Below are positions 23,949-34,400 of a stretch of 64,000 nucleotides of DNA, piece by piece. The notes below the pieces were generated by a model. It saw only the letters and a program-made list of their open reading frames with translations, made no database searches and was not told the origin of the DNA. The number at the start of each line of letters is the position of its first letter. Within the stretch, counting starts at the first letter, position 1. Location of the stretch: positions 186,001 through 250,000 of the forward strand of contig NZ_CP036291.1 in the NCBI RefSeq assembly GCF_007750855.1. Direction: 5' to 3'. The stretch comes from Pirellulimonas nuda (GTDB lineage: Bacteria > Planctomycetota > Planctomycetia > Pirellulales > Lacipirellulaceae). The position numbers and the translations under genes were made by a program.

Positions 23949-24590
23949 ATGCCGATGGACTCGACCGCTACGCTCGCCGATGGGGCGCCCCCGGACGAAC
24001 CACCCTCGGAAACAGCCCACCCGCGACCCTTCAAGCTCCTGCTGCTGATCTCGCTGGTTGCGCTCGCCGCGGCCGCGGCGGCGACTTATACGGTCGAGAG
24101 CATCCTCTTCAGCGGGCCGCTGCTGGCGGGGCTCGGGCTCTTTTCACTGCTCTGCAGGCGCCGCCAGAGCAACCTGTGGGTCGTGCTGCTGAGCGCCGCA
24201 ACGCCGGCGGTGACGGTGGCGATCGCTGCGTCGATCGCCGTGTTCCGCATCGGCTCGCACGAGGCGAACCCGGGGGTGTGCAGCTTTCTTTGGCTCTACG
24301 CGTTGCTGCACGGGGTGGTGGTGCTGGGGGTGCTGCCCAGAGTCGCCTGCACGCAGCAGGGTGGGGCGCCGCTGCCCGCTTGGCCGCGGTTCTCGATGCG
24401 GGCGCTGCTCATGATCACGACCGCGGTTTGCTTGACGCTGGCGGCGGCCCGCCACCTGCGGATCTCGGACGAGTACTCGGCATTCGCGGGCTACGCACTT
24501 GTCATCGCAATCGCGACCGCGTTCGCGCTGACGCGGTCGCTCCGGCGTCTGAACGGCGCGACCCGGCAGGGGAGTGAAGAGGGGTGTTGA
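23949..24590 (+). CDS. Multi-pass membrane hypothetical protein
   Basis: The product has 213 residues with a polar N-terminus of about 27 residues, then five or so hydrophobic segments (LLLLISLVALAAAAAATY, SGPLLAGLGLFSLL, WVVLLSAATPAVTVAIAAS, LWLYALLHGVVVLGVL, and a C-terminal pair). PRFSMRALLMITTAVC resembles the FSLRTLLI helix that recurs in planctomycete membrane proteins of unknown function. No catalytic motif. Convergent with the HAD gene. Confidence 0.7.
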   Translation: MPMDSTATLADGAPPDEPPSETAHPRPFKLLLLISLVALAAAAAATYTVESILFSGPLLAGLGLFSLLCRRRQSNLWVVLLSAATPAVTVAIAASIAVFRIGSHEANPGVCSFLWLYALLHGVVVLGVLPRVACTQQGGAPLPAWPRFSMRALLMITTAVCLTLAAARHLRISDEYSAFAGYALVIAIATAFALTRSLRRLNGATRQGSEEGC

Positions 24591-24671
24591 ACCGGAATGC
24601 CCCGCGCGGCATCCGCCCCGTTCTCATCGAGCGCTCCAGGGCCTTCCGCGTACGACGCGCCCGACCACCCT

Positions 24672-25694
24672 CTATTGCGGATCGAACGGGAAAATCCGTC
24701 CCCAATCGTCCTTCATCCCAACCACCACCCAGCCGCTCTTTTCGGCCTGGTCCATCAGCGACTGGGGGAACGTGCCGATCTTAGAGTCGGGCAGGCCGCC
24801 GGCGGGGCCGTAGGCGTACTCGCGCTGGGCGTCGTTGTGGTAGACCAGCAGGCCTAGGCGGGCGCCGCCGCCGCCGGTTGTGTACTGCAGCATCTCGAGG
24901 TCGCCGGCCGAGTTGCCGAAGGCCAGGATGGGGCGTTGGCCGATGTGCTGGCCGATGCCGACCGGCTTGCCCGCTTTGTCGTCGATGAAGTTGACCTTCG
25001 GCAGCCGCATCAGCACGGGCTTGCCGTCCTTGATCTGGAACTCGGTGACGATGCTCGAGCCCACCACCTGGGGCGGGGCGATGCCGTACACGCGTTGGGT
25101 CCAGGGCCGCATGAACTCGATGCCGCCCCCCGAAACGATGAACGTCTTGAAGCCGCTGGCGCGGAGGTAATCCAGCAGCTCGAGCTGCGGCTGGTACACG
25201 CACTGCGTGTAGAGCTGCTTAAAGCGGGGGTGCTTGGCGGCAGCGATCCAGTCGCCGGCGATCTCCTCGAACTGGTCGCTGGTCATCCCGGCGTGGGTGG
25301 CCGCGATGAGCTCCGCGAGCCCGTGCTTGCCGTCCGCCACCAGGGCCTTCATGTCGTCCTCGAGAACCGCCTGGAAGGGCTGCGTGTTGCGCCACTCGGG
25401 GTGCTGGGGCGCAAGGGTCTTCACGCGGGCGAGCGCAAAGGCGAGCTGCACGTACATCGGCTGCTCGCACCACAGCGTGCCGTCGTTGTCGAACGTAGCG
25501 ATCCGTGCTTCGGGGGGGACGAAGTCCGCAGAGCCCTCGTTGGTCACCTTGGCGACGAAGCTCAGGATGCGCTGCTTGGCGGGGGTGTCATTCCACGAGG
25601 GGAGGGGGTCGACGGCGCCGGCGGGGCAGGCCGCCAGGGCGGCGAGGCAGACGATCAGGGCGCCCAGCGGGCGTTGGGCGCGGGTGGGGATCAT
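24672..25694 (-). CDS. Exported HAD-superfamily phosphatase
   Basis: The product has 340 residues. The start at 25694 gives a signal peptide (RPLGALIVCLAALAACPAGA). HAD motif I is FDNDGTLW (nucleophile Asp and acid/base Asp), motif II is the Ser/Gly run FIVSGGGIEF, and motif IV is FGNSAGDLEML. It is probably a periplasmic phosphomonoesterase; the substrate is unknown. It lies 102 bases downstream of the sulfatase gene on the same strand but behind a strong terminator, so it is likely transcribed from its own start or by read-through. Confidence 0.9.
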   Translation of the reverse strand: MIPTRAQRPLGALIVCLAALAACPAGAVDPLPSWNDTPAKQRILSFVAKVTNEGSADFVPPEARIATFDNDGTLWCEQPMYVQLAFALARVKTLAPQHPEWRNTQPFQAVLEDDMKALVADGKHGLAELIAATHAGMTSDQFEEIAGDWIAAAKHPRFKQLYTQCVYQPQLELLDYLRASGFKTFIVSGGGIEFMRPWTQRVYGIAPPQVVGSSIVTEFQIKDGKPVLMRLPKVNFIDDKAGKPVGIGQHIGQRPILAFGNSAGDLEMLQYTTGGGGARLGLLVYHNDAQREYAYGPAGGLPDSKIGTFPQSLMDQAEKSGWVVVGMKDDWGRIFPFDPQ

Positions 25695-25731
25695 GGTAGC
25701 TGCTTCAAATGGGGTTGGATTGAGAGTCGCG

Positions 25732-25773
25732 AAAAAAAGAGATGCGGGCCCCCGGGGCAGGGGGGCCCGCATC
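25732..25773 (-). terminator. Rho-independent terminator after arylsulfatase
   Basis: On the minus strand GATGCGGGCCCCCC pairs across a short loop with GGGGGCCCGCATC (25741-25773), followed by CTCTTTTTTT (T-run 25732-25738). Confidence 0.88.
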
Positions 25774-25796
25774 GGCGCTGCGAACGCGGCGGTCGG

Positions 25797-27488
25797 CTAG
25801 TTGCCCGTAGGCAGCGGGATGCCGATCCCCTCCTGCTCGAGGGCTTCCCGCACGTACATGAAGCGTTGGTAGTTCGAGATGGTAATCGGTCCCGTGTACG
25901 TCTCGCTCTGCAGTTTGCGCGGCGGGTACTTCACGTAGGTCTTCATCAGGTCCTTAATCGAGGCGCTGATCGTGACCATGATCCAGGTGCGTTCGGTGAA
26001 GTTGTTCATGAAGATGTCGTAGCGTTCCTGCGGGTCGGCCCACAGGTCGAACACCTGCGGCACGGTGGCGACGTACTTTTCGGCGCCTTTCCAACCCAGG
26101 TTGCTATCGACCGCCAGGCCGCCGGTCGGCTGACCGTCGTCGCCGCGGAGGTTGAACAGCGCCTTGTAGTTGCCGACGCGGGCGGCGCCGGGGGTGAGCT
26201 CGTTCTCGGTAAAGTAGAACCACTCGTTCCGCTCGCACTTGCCCTTGCCGGTCAGCAGCGGGGTCATGTCGTAGCTGTCGAAGTAGATCGGCTCACCCTC
26301 GCGGTCCTTGGTCGGCAGCGCCAGCCCCGCCACCGAGGCGAACGTGGCCATCAGGTCGAGCCCGCCGACGATGTCGTGGTTGCGCACTCCGGGCTTGATC
26401 TTGCCGGGCCACACCGCGATGGCGGGCACGCGGTTGCCACCCTCGCGCACGGTCCCCTTGGTGCCGCGGAAGGGGGTGTAGCCCGCGTCGGGGTACACGT
26501 CCTGCCAGGCGCCGTTGTCGGTGGTGTAGAAGACCAGCGTGTCCTGGTCCAGGTCCAGCTCACGCAGCTTGTCCATGATCCGCCCGATGCGGGTGTCGAG
26601 CTCCACCACCGAGTCGGCGAACTTCGACTTGGACATCGACTTGTGCTCGAACTCCGGCGCCGGCATGTTCGGCTGGTGGACCTTCATGAAGTTGACGTTG
26701 ATGAAGAACGGCTTGTCCTTGTTCTTGGCCGCGTCGTCGAGGAACTCCAGCGTCGCCTTCTCAACGTACCCGTCGAAGTAGGGGATGCCGACGACGCCGT
26801 CGGGGTAGTTCACGCCGTGCAGGGTGACGTCCTCATCGGGCTTGTTGACGTACTGGCCGTTGATCTTGAAGTCTTCCTTGGCCTTCTCCCCGGCCTTACC
26901 GGAGAGGGCGCCCACGGTCACCTTCTCGAACATGGCCCGCAGCTTGGGGTCCATGTCCGGGAACCAGGTGGGGTCCGCGTAGGTGTAGGCGTTCAGGTGG
27001 TAGAGGCCGCAGTACCGCATCTCGTCGTAGCCCTGCGCGTTGGGCAGCGCGTAGTCCGCCTCGCCCAGGTGCCACTTGCCGGTGAAGTAGGTCTTGTAGC
27101 CGGCCTTCTTCAGCACCGAAGCAAGGGTCCACTCCGCCTTGGGCAGCCCGCCGCCCTGGCCCTGGAACGCGACGGTGGTCATGCCGCTGCGGTTGGGGAT
27201 GCGCCCGGTCTGCATCGCGGCGCGTCCCGGGGTGCAGCTAGGCTGGGCGTAGAAGGAGAAGAAGGTCATCCCTTCTTCGGCCAAGCGGTCGATGCTGGGG
27301 GTCGGCATGCCGCGTCCCACGCCGCCGCCGTAGGGGCCGAGGTCGCCGTAGCCGGTGTCGTCCGACACGATGAAGAGGATGTTGGGGGTCTTCTGCTGCG
27401 CGTCGGCCGAACCGACGGCCAAGACGATCGCGGCGACCGCGAGCGGCAGGCATCTGCAGCAGAAAGCGGCGAGTTGTTGGACGCCCAT
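25797..27488 (-). CDS. Exported arylsulfatase (formylglycine type)
   Basis: The product has 563 residues. The start at 27488 is set by GGAGG nine bases upstream and by the signal peptide (CLPLAVAAIVLAVGSADA). The metal-site Asp pair is in FIVSDDTGYGDLGPYG. The sulfatase signature Cys85-Thr-Pro-Gly-Arg carries the Cys converted to formylglycine by a separate maturase, which is not in this window. Residues 180-220 (TGKWHLGEADYALP) and NGAWQDVYPDAG are further family motifs. It hydrolyses sulfate esters, here probably from a polysaccharide. It faces away from the tandem GH-like genes. Confidence 0.93.
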   Translation of the reverse strand: MGVQQLAAFCCRCLPLAVAAIVLAVGSADAQQKTPNILFIVSDDTGYGDLGPYGGGVGRGMPTPSIDRLAEEGMTFFSFYAQPSCTPGRAAMQTGRIPNRSGMTTVAFQGQGGGLPKAEWTLASVLKKAGYKTYFTGKWHLGEADYALPNAQGYDEMRYCGLYHLNAYTYADPTWFPDMDPKLRAMFEKVTVGALSGKAGEKAKEDFKINGQYVNKPDEDVTLHGVNYPDGVVGIPYFDGYVEKATLEFLDDAAKNKDKPFFINVNFMKVHQPNMPAPEFEHKSMSKSKFADSVVELDTRIGRIMDKLRELDLDQDTLVFYTTDNGAWQDVYPDAGYTPFRGTKGTVREGGNRVPAIAVWPGKIKPGVRNHDIVGGLDLMATFASVAGLALPTKDREGEPIYFDSYDMTPLLTGKGKCERNEWFYFTENELTPGAARVGNYKALFNLRGDDGQPTGGLAVDSNLGWKGAEKYVATVPQVFDLWADPQERYDIFMNNFTERTWIMVTISASIKDLMKTYVKYPPRKLQSETYTGPITISNYQRFMYVREALEQEGIGIPLPTGN

Positions 27489-27712
27489 CAAGGTTGCCTC
27501 CGGAGAAAACGTGCGAAAACTGAACTGAACACGGGCCAAAGCGTTGGGCGTCGGTCGAGTCTCGACGCCGCCGCCGGCAATCCTACCAGAGGATGCGACC
27601 ACTGCAACAATGCGACAAGCGGACGGTGAGACGCGGGCCTCGGGAGTGATTGTGGCGACCCGAACGGCCCGCGGCCGCCGCGGGGGCGACGGGGAAAAAA
27701 GGAGCAGATCCA

Positions 27713-27741
27713 TTGAGGATTGCCTTGCCCGGTGTTACTAT
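27713..27741 (+). promoter_or_regulatory. Predicted sigma70 promoter of first tandem hydrolase
   Basis: TTGAGG (27713-27718), 17 bases, TACTAT (27736-27741), 104 bases before the start codon. Its spacing and the CCTTG-CCG-TGTTA spacer core are conserved in front of the second paralog. The rest of the 27489-27844 gap shows no gene. Confidence 0.6.
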
Positions 27742-27844
27742 CCCGTAAGGGCCCGTGCTGGCCCGGCTAGTCTTCTTCTATCTCTTTCTTGTTCTATTCT
27801 CGCGAACACGGCGGCAATGATAGCCGCTCGTGGAAGGTGCATTG

Positions 27845-30800
27845 ATGAAAGCAGGCGCCCGGTCGTTGCAAAACCATCTCCACCTCGAGCGGCTTGAGCC
27901 CCGCGCTATGCTCGCCGGCGACGGCCTGCTGGGCGAGTACTTCGACGACGGCGCCAACAACGCCCATCTGGTGAACCCGGCCGGCACGCACGTCGACCCA
28001 GTCATCGACTTCGGCGACGCTTCGGGGGGCGCCTTCAGCGTTAGCGCCGGCGGACGCGTCGAGGCCGACTCCAACTTCTCTATCCGCTGGACCGGCTGGG
28101 TGCTGGTCGATCAGGCGGGGTCGTGGCAATTCAAGACGCTCAGCAACGACGGCGTCCGGCTGTGGGTCGACAACGTCGGCCAGGCCGACACGCCGATCAT
28201 CGACCGATGGAACAACCACGCCGTGGCGACCGACACGGCCAACATCACGCTCACGGCCGGTTGGCACCCGCTGCGTCTGGAGTACTACCAGCAGAACGCC
28301 TCGACCGCGATCGAGCTGCGGTACTCGGGCCCCGGACGTTCCGAGGTGATCATCCCGCAAGACCACCTCAGCAGCACCGAGCCCAACGCCAACCCGGCGC
28401 CCGTGGTCGACGCCGGCCCCAACCGCAACCTGGTGCTGCCCGAGAACCTGGCGGAGCTCGACGGCTCGGCCAGCGATGACGGGCAGATCGTCGCGCTGCT
28501 GTGGACGCAGCTCAGCGGCCCCAACACCGCCACCATTAGTGACGGCGATACCGAGGACGCCGCGGTCAGCGACCTCGTCGAGGGGACGTACGTCTTCCAG
28601 CTCAAGGCGACCGACGACCTCGGTCAGATGTCGACCGACACGGTCAGCGTGACCGTGGTCGACCCGAACCTAGCGCCCGTGGTCGACGCCGGCCCCAACC
28701 GCACGGTGCTGCTGCCGGACAGCGGGGCGATGCTCGACGGCACGGCCAGCGACGACGGCTCCATTGCCTCGTACGCCTGGACGCAAATCAGCGGCCCCAA
28801 CACCGCGGCGATCTCCGGCGCCGACGCCGAGGACGCCACCCTCAGCGGCCTGGTGCAGGGGACGTACGTCTTCCAGCTCAAGGCGACCGACAACCTTGGG
28901 AAGATGGCCTCCGACACGGTCAGCGTGCACGTGGTCGACCCCAACAACACGGGCGTTATCACCGGCGACTTGATGACGTGGCACAACGTGACGATCACGT
29001 TCGACGGCCCAGAAACCAGCGAGACGGCCGCCAACAACCCGTTCCTCAATTACCGGCTGGACGTCACGTTCACCCACACGGCAAGCGGCAAGCAGCTCGT
29101 GGTCCCCGGCTACTACGCCGCGGACGGCAACGCCGCCAACAGCCACGCCACTAGCGGCAACAAGTGGCGGGTGCACTTCGCGCCCAGCGAGGTGGGCGAG
29201 TGGACCTACACCGCGTCGTTCCGCTCGGGCGCCAACGTAGCGGTGAACGACAACCCGCTGGCGGGCGCCAGCGCCGGCTTCTTCGACGGCTTCGGCGGCA
29301 CGCTGAACATTTCGCAGACCGACAAGACGGGGCTCGACAACCGCGGCCGGGGTACCCTGGAGTACGTCGGCGAGCGTTACCTGAAGTTCGCCGGCACCGG
29401 CGAGTACTTCCTCAAGCAGGGCGCCGACGCGCCGGAGAACCTGCTGGCCTACGCCGACTTCGACGGCGGCTTTGCTTCCGACGGGCAACGCGACGACCTG
29501 GTGAAGGACTGGGCGCCCCACGTAGCCGACTGGCAGCCGGGCGACCCGGCCTGGGACAGCGAGCACGACGCAGACAGCGTGGCGGACGACGGCAAGGGGC
29601 TGATCGGCGCGATCAACTACCTCGCCAGCGAGGGGCAGAACGCGTTCAGCTTCCTGACGATGAACATCGGCGGCGACGACAAGAATGTGTTCCCCTACCT
29701 CCAGTACGACAACTCCGCCGGGGGCGCCAATCGGTTGCAGTTGGACGTCTCTAAGCTCGACCAGTGGGAGATCGTCTTCACGCACGGCGACACGAAGGGG
29801 ATGTTCCTGCACTTCAAGACGCTAGAGACCGAGAACGAGCTGCTGCTGGACGGCGGCAACCTGGGCGTCCAGCGCAAGCTCTACTACCGCGAGCTGATCG
29901 CCCGCTTCTCCCACCACCTGGCGCTCAACTGGAACCTGGGCGAAGAGATCAACAACGCCTCGACCGCGCAGAAGCAGTCGTGGGCCAATTACTTCTACGA
30001 GAACGACCCGTACCATCACCTGGTCGTCATCCACAACGGCTCAAACCACTACGACCTGCTGGGCCCCTACGACGCGATGGCCGGAACCGGCTCGCAGGTC
30101 ACCGGCTTCTCGCTGCAGACCAGCTCGGCAGACTTCTCCGATACCTTCACCAAGGTCACCAACTACCTGACCCGCTCGGCAGACGCCGGCAAGCAGTGGC
30201 CGGTGGCCCTGGACGAGCCCGGCGACGCCCAGCACGCGCTGCGGCCGGACAACGACGCGGGCACCTCGCAAGTCGACGGCCGCAAGAACGCCCTGTGGGG
30301 CACCCTTATGGCCGGGGGCTGGGGCAACGAGTGGTACTTCGGCTACGCCCACAACAATTCCGACCTCACGCTCAACGACTTCCGCAGCCGCGACCAGTGG
30401 TGGGACGTCACCCGCTACGCGCTGGAGTTCTTCAACAACAACGACATCCCCTTCTGGGAGATGAACAACGACAATGCCCTGAGCTCGAATACCGACGACT
30501 ACGCGTTCGTCAAACCGGGCGACACGTACGTCGTCTACCTAAAGAACGGCGGCACGACCAACCTGAACCTCAGCGGCCAGACCGGCGTGTTCCAGGTGCA
30601 GTGGTACGACCCGCGTAGCGGCGGTGCGTTGCAGAACGGCTCGGTGCAAATGGTCACCGGCGGCGGTCAGCGCGCCCTGGGCACAGCGCCCAACTCCGCG
30701 GGTGAGGACTGGGCGATCTTGGTCAGCCGCCCCGACCTGCCGGGGGACTACGACCACTCGGGCACGGTGGACGCGCAGGACTACACCGTGTGGCGGACCG

Positions 30801-31243
30801 ACTTCGGCCGCAGCGACAAGCTAGACGCCGACGGCAACCAGGACGGCGTGGTGGACGCGGCCGACTACAGCGTGTGGCGCGACAACCTAGGGCAGACCGT
30901 GCTAGCGCTGGCGGCCTCGGCCGCCGAAGCCCCGGCGCCGGCCCTTTCCATTGTCAGCGAGCCGGTCAGCGAGCCCGACCCGCTGGCGGGTTTCGTAGCC
31001 TCCCCCCTAGGCGAGCCGTCGGCGTCAGCCGCCGGAGCGATCGCCTCAACCTCCCCCGCCGCGCAAGACGCCGCGCTAGCCCGCCCCGTCTACGAGACAG
31101 ACGGAAAGCGGGTCGATATCCCCGCGCCGGCCGCCGCAGCGAGCCAGCCCACGGCGGACCGGCCCGACGACGACCCGCTCTGGCTGGCCGGCGTCGACGG
31201 TGCGCTGGAGCTGTTCGGGTCACGATTCGGTTTCGACTTGTAA
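27845..31243 (+). CDS. Giant LEPR-XLL exoprotein, PA14-PKD-DUF5060-GH-dockerin (copy A)
   Basis: The product has 1132 residues; start by alignment with copy B (MKxGAR). Order: LEPR-XLL motif (LEPRAML, 17-23), a planctomycete N-terminal export-associated motif in place of a normal signal peptide; PA14-like carbohydrate-binding domain (about 28-175); two PKD/REJ-like repeats (about 185-370); DUF5060 (378-480); a TIM-barrel hydrolase region (about 510-870) with LNWNLGEE and VALDEPGDAQ as likely acid/base and nucleophile Glu of a clan GH-A enzyme (inferred); a collagen-binding-2-like beta domain (VYLKNGGTTNLNLSG, about 895); dockerin-like pair (DYTVWRTDFG, DYSVWRDNLG); acidic tail. Probably cell-surface polysaccharide hydrolase. 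The substrate is unknown. Confidence 0.9.
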   Translation: MKAGARSLQNHLHLERLEPRAMLAGDGLLGEYFDDGANNAHLVNPAGTHVDPVIDFGDASGGAFSVSAGGRVEADSNFSIRWTGWVLVDQAGSWQFKTLSNDGVRLWVDNVGQADTPIIDRWNNHAVATDTANITLTAGWHPLRLEYYQQNASTAIELRYSGPGRSEVIIPQDHLSSTEPNANPAPVVDAGPNRNLVLPENLAELDGSASDDGQIVALLWTQLSGPNTATISDGDTEDAAVSDLVEGTYVFQLKATDDLGQMSTDTVSVTVVDPNLAPVVDAGPNRTVLLPDSGAMLDGTASDDGSIASYAWTQISGPNTAAISGADAEDATLSGLVQGTYVFQLKATDNLGKMASDTVSVHVVDPNNTGVITGDLMTWHNVTITFDGPETSETAANNPFLNYRLDVTFTHTASGKQLVVPGYYAADGNAANSHATSGNKWRVHFAPSEVGEWTYTASFRSGANVAVNDNPLAGASAGFFDGFGGTLNISQTDKTGLDNRGRGTLEYVGERYLKFAGTGEYFLKQGADAPENLLAYADFDGGFASDGQRDDLVKDWAPHVADWQPGDPAWDSEHDADSVADDGKGLIGAINYLASEGQNAFSFLTMNIGGDDKNVFPYLQYDNSAGGANRLQLDVSKLDQWEIVFTHGDTKGMFLHFKTLETENELLLDGGNLGVQRKLYYRELIARFSHHLALNWNLGEEINNASTAQKQSWANYFYENDPYHHLVVIHNGSNHYDLLGPYDAMAGTGSQVTGFSLQTSSADFSDTFTKVTNYLTRSADAGKQWPVALDEPGDAQHALRPDNDAGTSQVDGRKNALWGTLMAGGWGNEWYFGYAHNNSDLTLNDFRSRDQWWDVTRYALEFFNNNDIPFWEMNNDNALSSNTDDYAFVKPGDTYVVYLKNGGTTNLNLSGQTGVFQVQWYDPRSGGALQNGSVQMVTGGGQRALGTAPNSAGEDWAILVSRPDLPGDYDHSGTVDAQDYTVWRTDFGRSDKLDADGNQDGVVDAADYSVWRDNLGQTVLALAASAAEAPAPALSIVSEPVSEPDPLAGFVASPLGEPSASAAGAIASTSPAAQDAALARPVYETDGKRVDIPAPAAAASQPTADRPDDDPLWLAGVDGALELFGSRFGFDL

Positions 31244-31299
31244 CGCACGGGGTCGAACCGGCCCCCCCGCTAGCGCGCAAAGATTTCAGCCCCGATCCG

Positions 31300-31328
31300 T
31301 TGAAATTTACCTTGTCCGATGTTAGTAT
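31300..31328 (+). promoter_or_regulatory. Predicted sigma70 promoter of second tandem hydrolase
   Basis: TTGAAA (31300-31305), 17 bases, TAGTAT (31323-31328), 111 bases before the start. The spacer shares ACCTTGTCCGATGTTA with the first paralog's promoter. Confidence 0.6.
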
Positions 31329-31438
31329 TGCGAAGAGACCCCTAAGTGGACTGGCGGGGACTTCTTGTCGAGTTTGGATGTCAGTTTTCTTGTCTGGCGA
31401 AAGCGGCCTGCTCCGGCCGGCTCGCGTAGGGGTCTTGA

Positions 31439-34400
31439 ATGAAAGTAGGCGCCCGTCCGTCGCGGACCATCCTCCGTCTGGAATTGCTAGAACCCCGCGC
31501 CATGCTCGCCGGCGACGGCCTGTTGGGCGAGTACTTCGACGACGGTGAGAATAACACCCACCTCGTGAACCCGGTCGCGACCTACGTCGACCCGGTCATC
31601 GACTTCGGCGGCGCCACCGGCAGCGCCTTCAGCACGAGCGCCGGCGGACGCGTCGCGGCCGACTCGAACTTCTCTATCCGCTGGACCGGCTGGGTGCTGG
31701 TCGACCAGGCGGGCTCGTGGCAGTTCAAGACGCTTAGCAACGACGGCGTCCGGTTGTGGGTCGACAACGTAGGCCAGGGCGACAACCCCATCATCGACAA
31801 CTGGTCGACCCACACCGTGGCGACCGACACGGCCAACATCACGCTCTCGGCCGGGTGGCACGCGCTGCGGCTCGAGTACTTTCAGCAGGGCGCCTCGTCG
31901 GAGCTGGAGCTGCGCTACTCGGGCCCGGGCCGATCGGAGGTGATCATCCCGCAAGACCACCTCAGCAGCACCGAGCCCAACGCCAACCCGGCGCCCGTGG
32001 TCGACGCCGGCCCCAACCGCAACCTGGTGCTGCCCGAGAACCTGGCGGAACTCGACGGCTCGGCCAGCGACGACGGGCAGGTAGTCGCGCTGCTGTGGAC
32101 CCAGCTCAGCGGCCCCAACACCGCCACCATTAGCGACGGCGACACCGAGGACGCCGCGGTGAGCGACCTCGTCGAGGGGACGTACGTCTTCCAGCTCAAG
32201 GCGACCGACGACCTCGGCCAGATGGCCACCGACACGGTCAGCGTGACCGTGGTCGACCCGAACCTAGCGCCCGTGGTCGACGCCGGCCCCAACCGCAGCG
32301 TGCTGCTCCCTAACAACACGGCGATGCTGGACGGCTCCGCCAGCGACGACGGCTCCATCGCTTCGCTGCTCTGGACGCAAATCAGCGGCCCCAACACCGC
32401 CACCATCTCCGACGGCAATACCGAGGACGCCACGGTTGGCAACCTGGCGCCCGGCTTCTACGTCTTCCAGCTCAAGGCGACCGACAACCTCGGCAAGATG
32501 GCCACCGACACGGTCACCGTGACGGTGGTCGACCCCAACAACACGGGCGTCATCACCGGCGACCTGATGACGTGGCACAACGTCACCATCACCTTCGACG
32601 GCCCGCAGACCAGCGAGACGGCCGCCAACAACCCGTTCCTCAACTACCGGCTGGACGTCACGTTCACCCACACGGCAAGCGGCAAGCAGCTCGTGGTCCC
32701 CGGCTACTACGCCGCGGACGGCAACGCCGCCAACAGCCACGCCACTAGCGGCAACAAGTGGCGGGTGCACTTCGCGCCCAGCGAGGTGGGCGAGTGGACC
32801 TACACCGCGTCGTTCCGCTCGGGCGCGAACGTAGCGGTGAACGACAACCCGCTGGCGGGCGCCAGCGCCGGCTTCTTCGACGGCTTCGGCGGCACGCTGA
32901 ACATCTCGCAGACCGACAAGACGGGGCTCGACAACCGCGGCCGGGGGCTGCTGGAGTACGTCGGCGAGCACTACCTGCGGTGGGCCGAGACGGGCGAGTA
33001 CTTCCTCAAGCAGGGCGCCGACGCGCCGGAGAACCTGCTGGCCTACGCCGACTTCGACGGCTCGTTCAAGAGCGACGGCGTCAGCGACAACCGCATCAAG
33101 CAGTACCTGCCGCACGTGCAGGACTGGCAGCCCGGCGACCCCACCTGGGACGGCGACGGCGACGCCGACTCCGACCCGGACGACGGCAAGGGCTTGATCG
33201 GCGCGGTGAACTACCTCGCCAGCGAGGGTCAGAACGCGATCAGCTTCCTGACGATGAACATCGGCGGCGACGACAAGAACGTGTTCCCCTACCTGGTGTA
33301 CGACAACTCCGCCGGGGGCGCCGACCGCCTGCAGTTCGACGTCTCCCGCCTCGACCAGTGGGAGATCGTCTTCGCCCACGCCGAGACGCAGGGGATGTAC
33401 CTGCACTTCAAGACGCAGGAGACCGAGAACGATCAACTGCTTGACGGCGGCGCGCTGGGGACGCAGCGCAAGCTCTACTACCGCGAGCTGATCGCACGCT
33501 ACTCGCACCACCTGGCGCTCAACTGGAACATCGGCGAAGAGAACACCAACACTACGCAGCAACGCAAGGACTTCGCCCAGTTCTTCTGGGACAACGACCC
33601 CTACCGTCACAACATCGTGCTGCACACCTTCCCGGGCCAGAAAGACTCGGTCTACACGCCGCTGCTGGGCGCCGCGTCGGAGTACACCGGGCTGTCGATG
33701 CAGGGGAGTAACGCCAACTTCAGCGACACCCACGCCGACGTGGTGGAGTGGGTCACCCGCTCTGCGGCCGCGGGCAAGAAGTGGGTGGTGGCGGTCGACG
33801 AGCCGGGCGACGCCCAGTTCGCCATCCGACCCGACGACGACGCGGGCAACTCGCACGTCGACGGCCGCAAGAACGCCCTGTGGGGCACGCTGATGGGCGG
33901 GGGCGCCGGCAACGAGTGGTACTTCGGTTACACGCCGCACGACAGCGACCTGACGCTGGAAGACTTCCGCAGCCGCGACCAGTGGTGGGACTACACCCGC
34001 TACGCGCTGGAGTTCTTCAACGACAACGACGTGCCGTTCTGGCAGATGACCTCCAGCGACGCCATCACCAACAACACGGACGACTACGCGTTCGCCAAAC
34101 CGGGCGACACGTACGTCGTCTACCTGAAGAACGGCGGCACGACCAACCTGAACCTCAGCGGCCAGACCGGCGTGTTCCAGGTGCAGTGGTACGACCCGCG
34201 CAGCGGCGGCGCATTGCAGAACGGCTCGGTGCAAATGGTCACCGGCGGCGGCCAGCGCGCCCTGGGCGCCGCGCCCAACTCCGCGGGCGAGGACTGGGCG
34301 ATCTTGGTCAGCCGCCCCGACCTGCCGGGGGACTACGACCACTCGGGCACGGTCGACGCGCAGGACTACACGGTGTGGCGGACCGACTTCGGCCGCAGCG

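Noticed and set aside
24936-27629. 897-codon plus-strand frame opposite the HAD and sulfatase genes
   Set aside because: It spans two real minus-strand genes and a terminator, and its composition is typical of an antisense shadow.
31244-31275. GGTTCGACCCC-like T-arm on the minus strand
   Set aside because: No D-arm, anticodon arm or acceptor pairing at the right distances, so not a tRNA.
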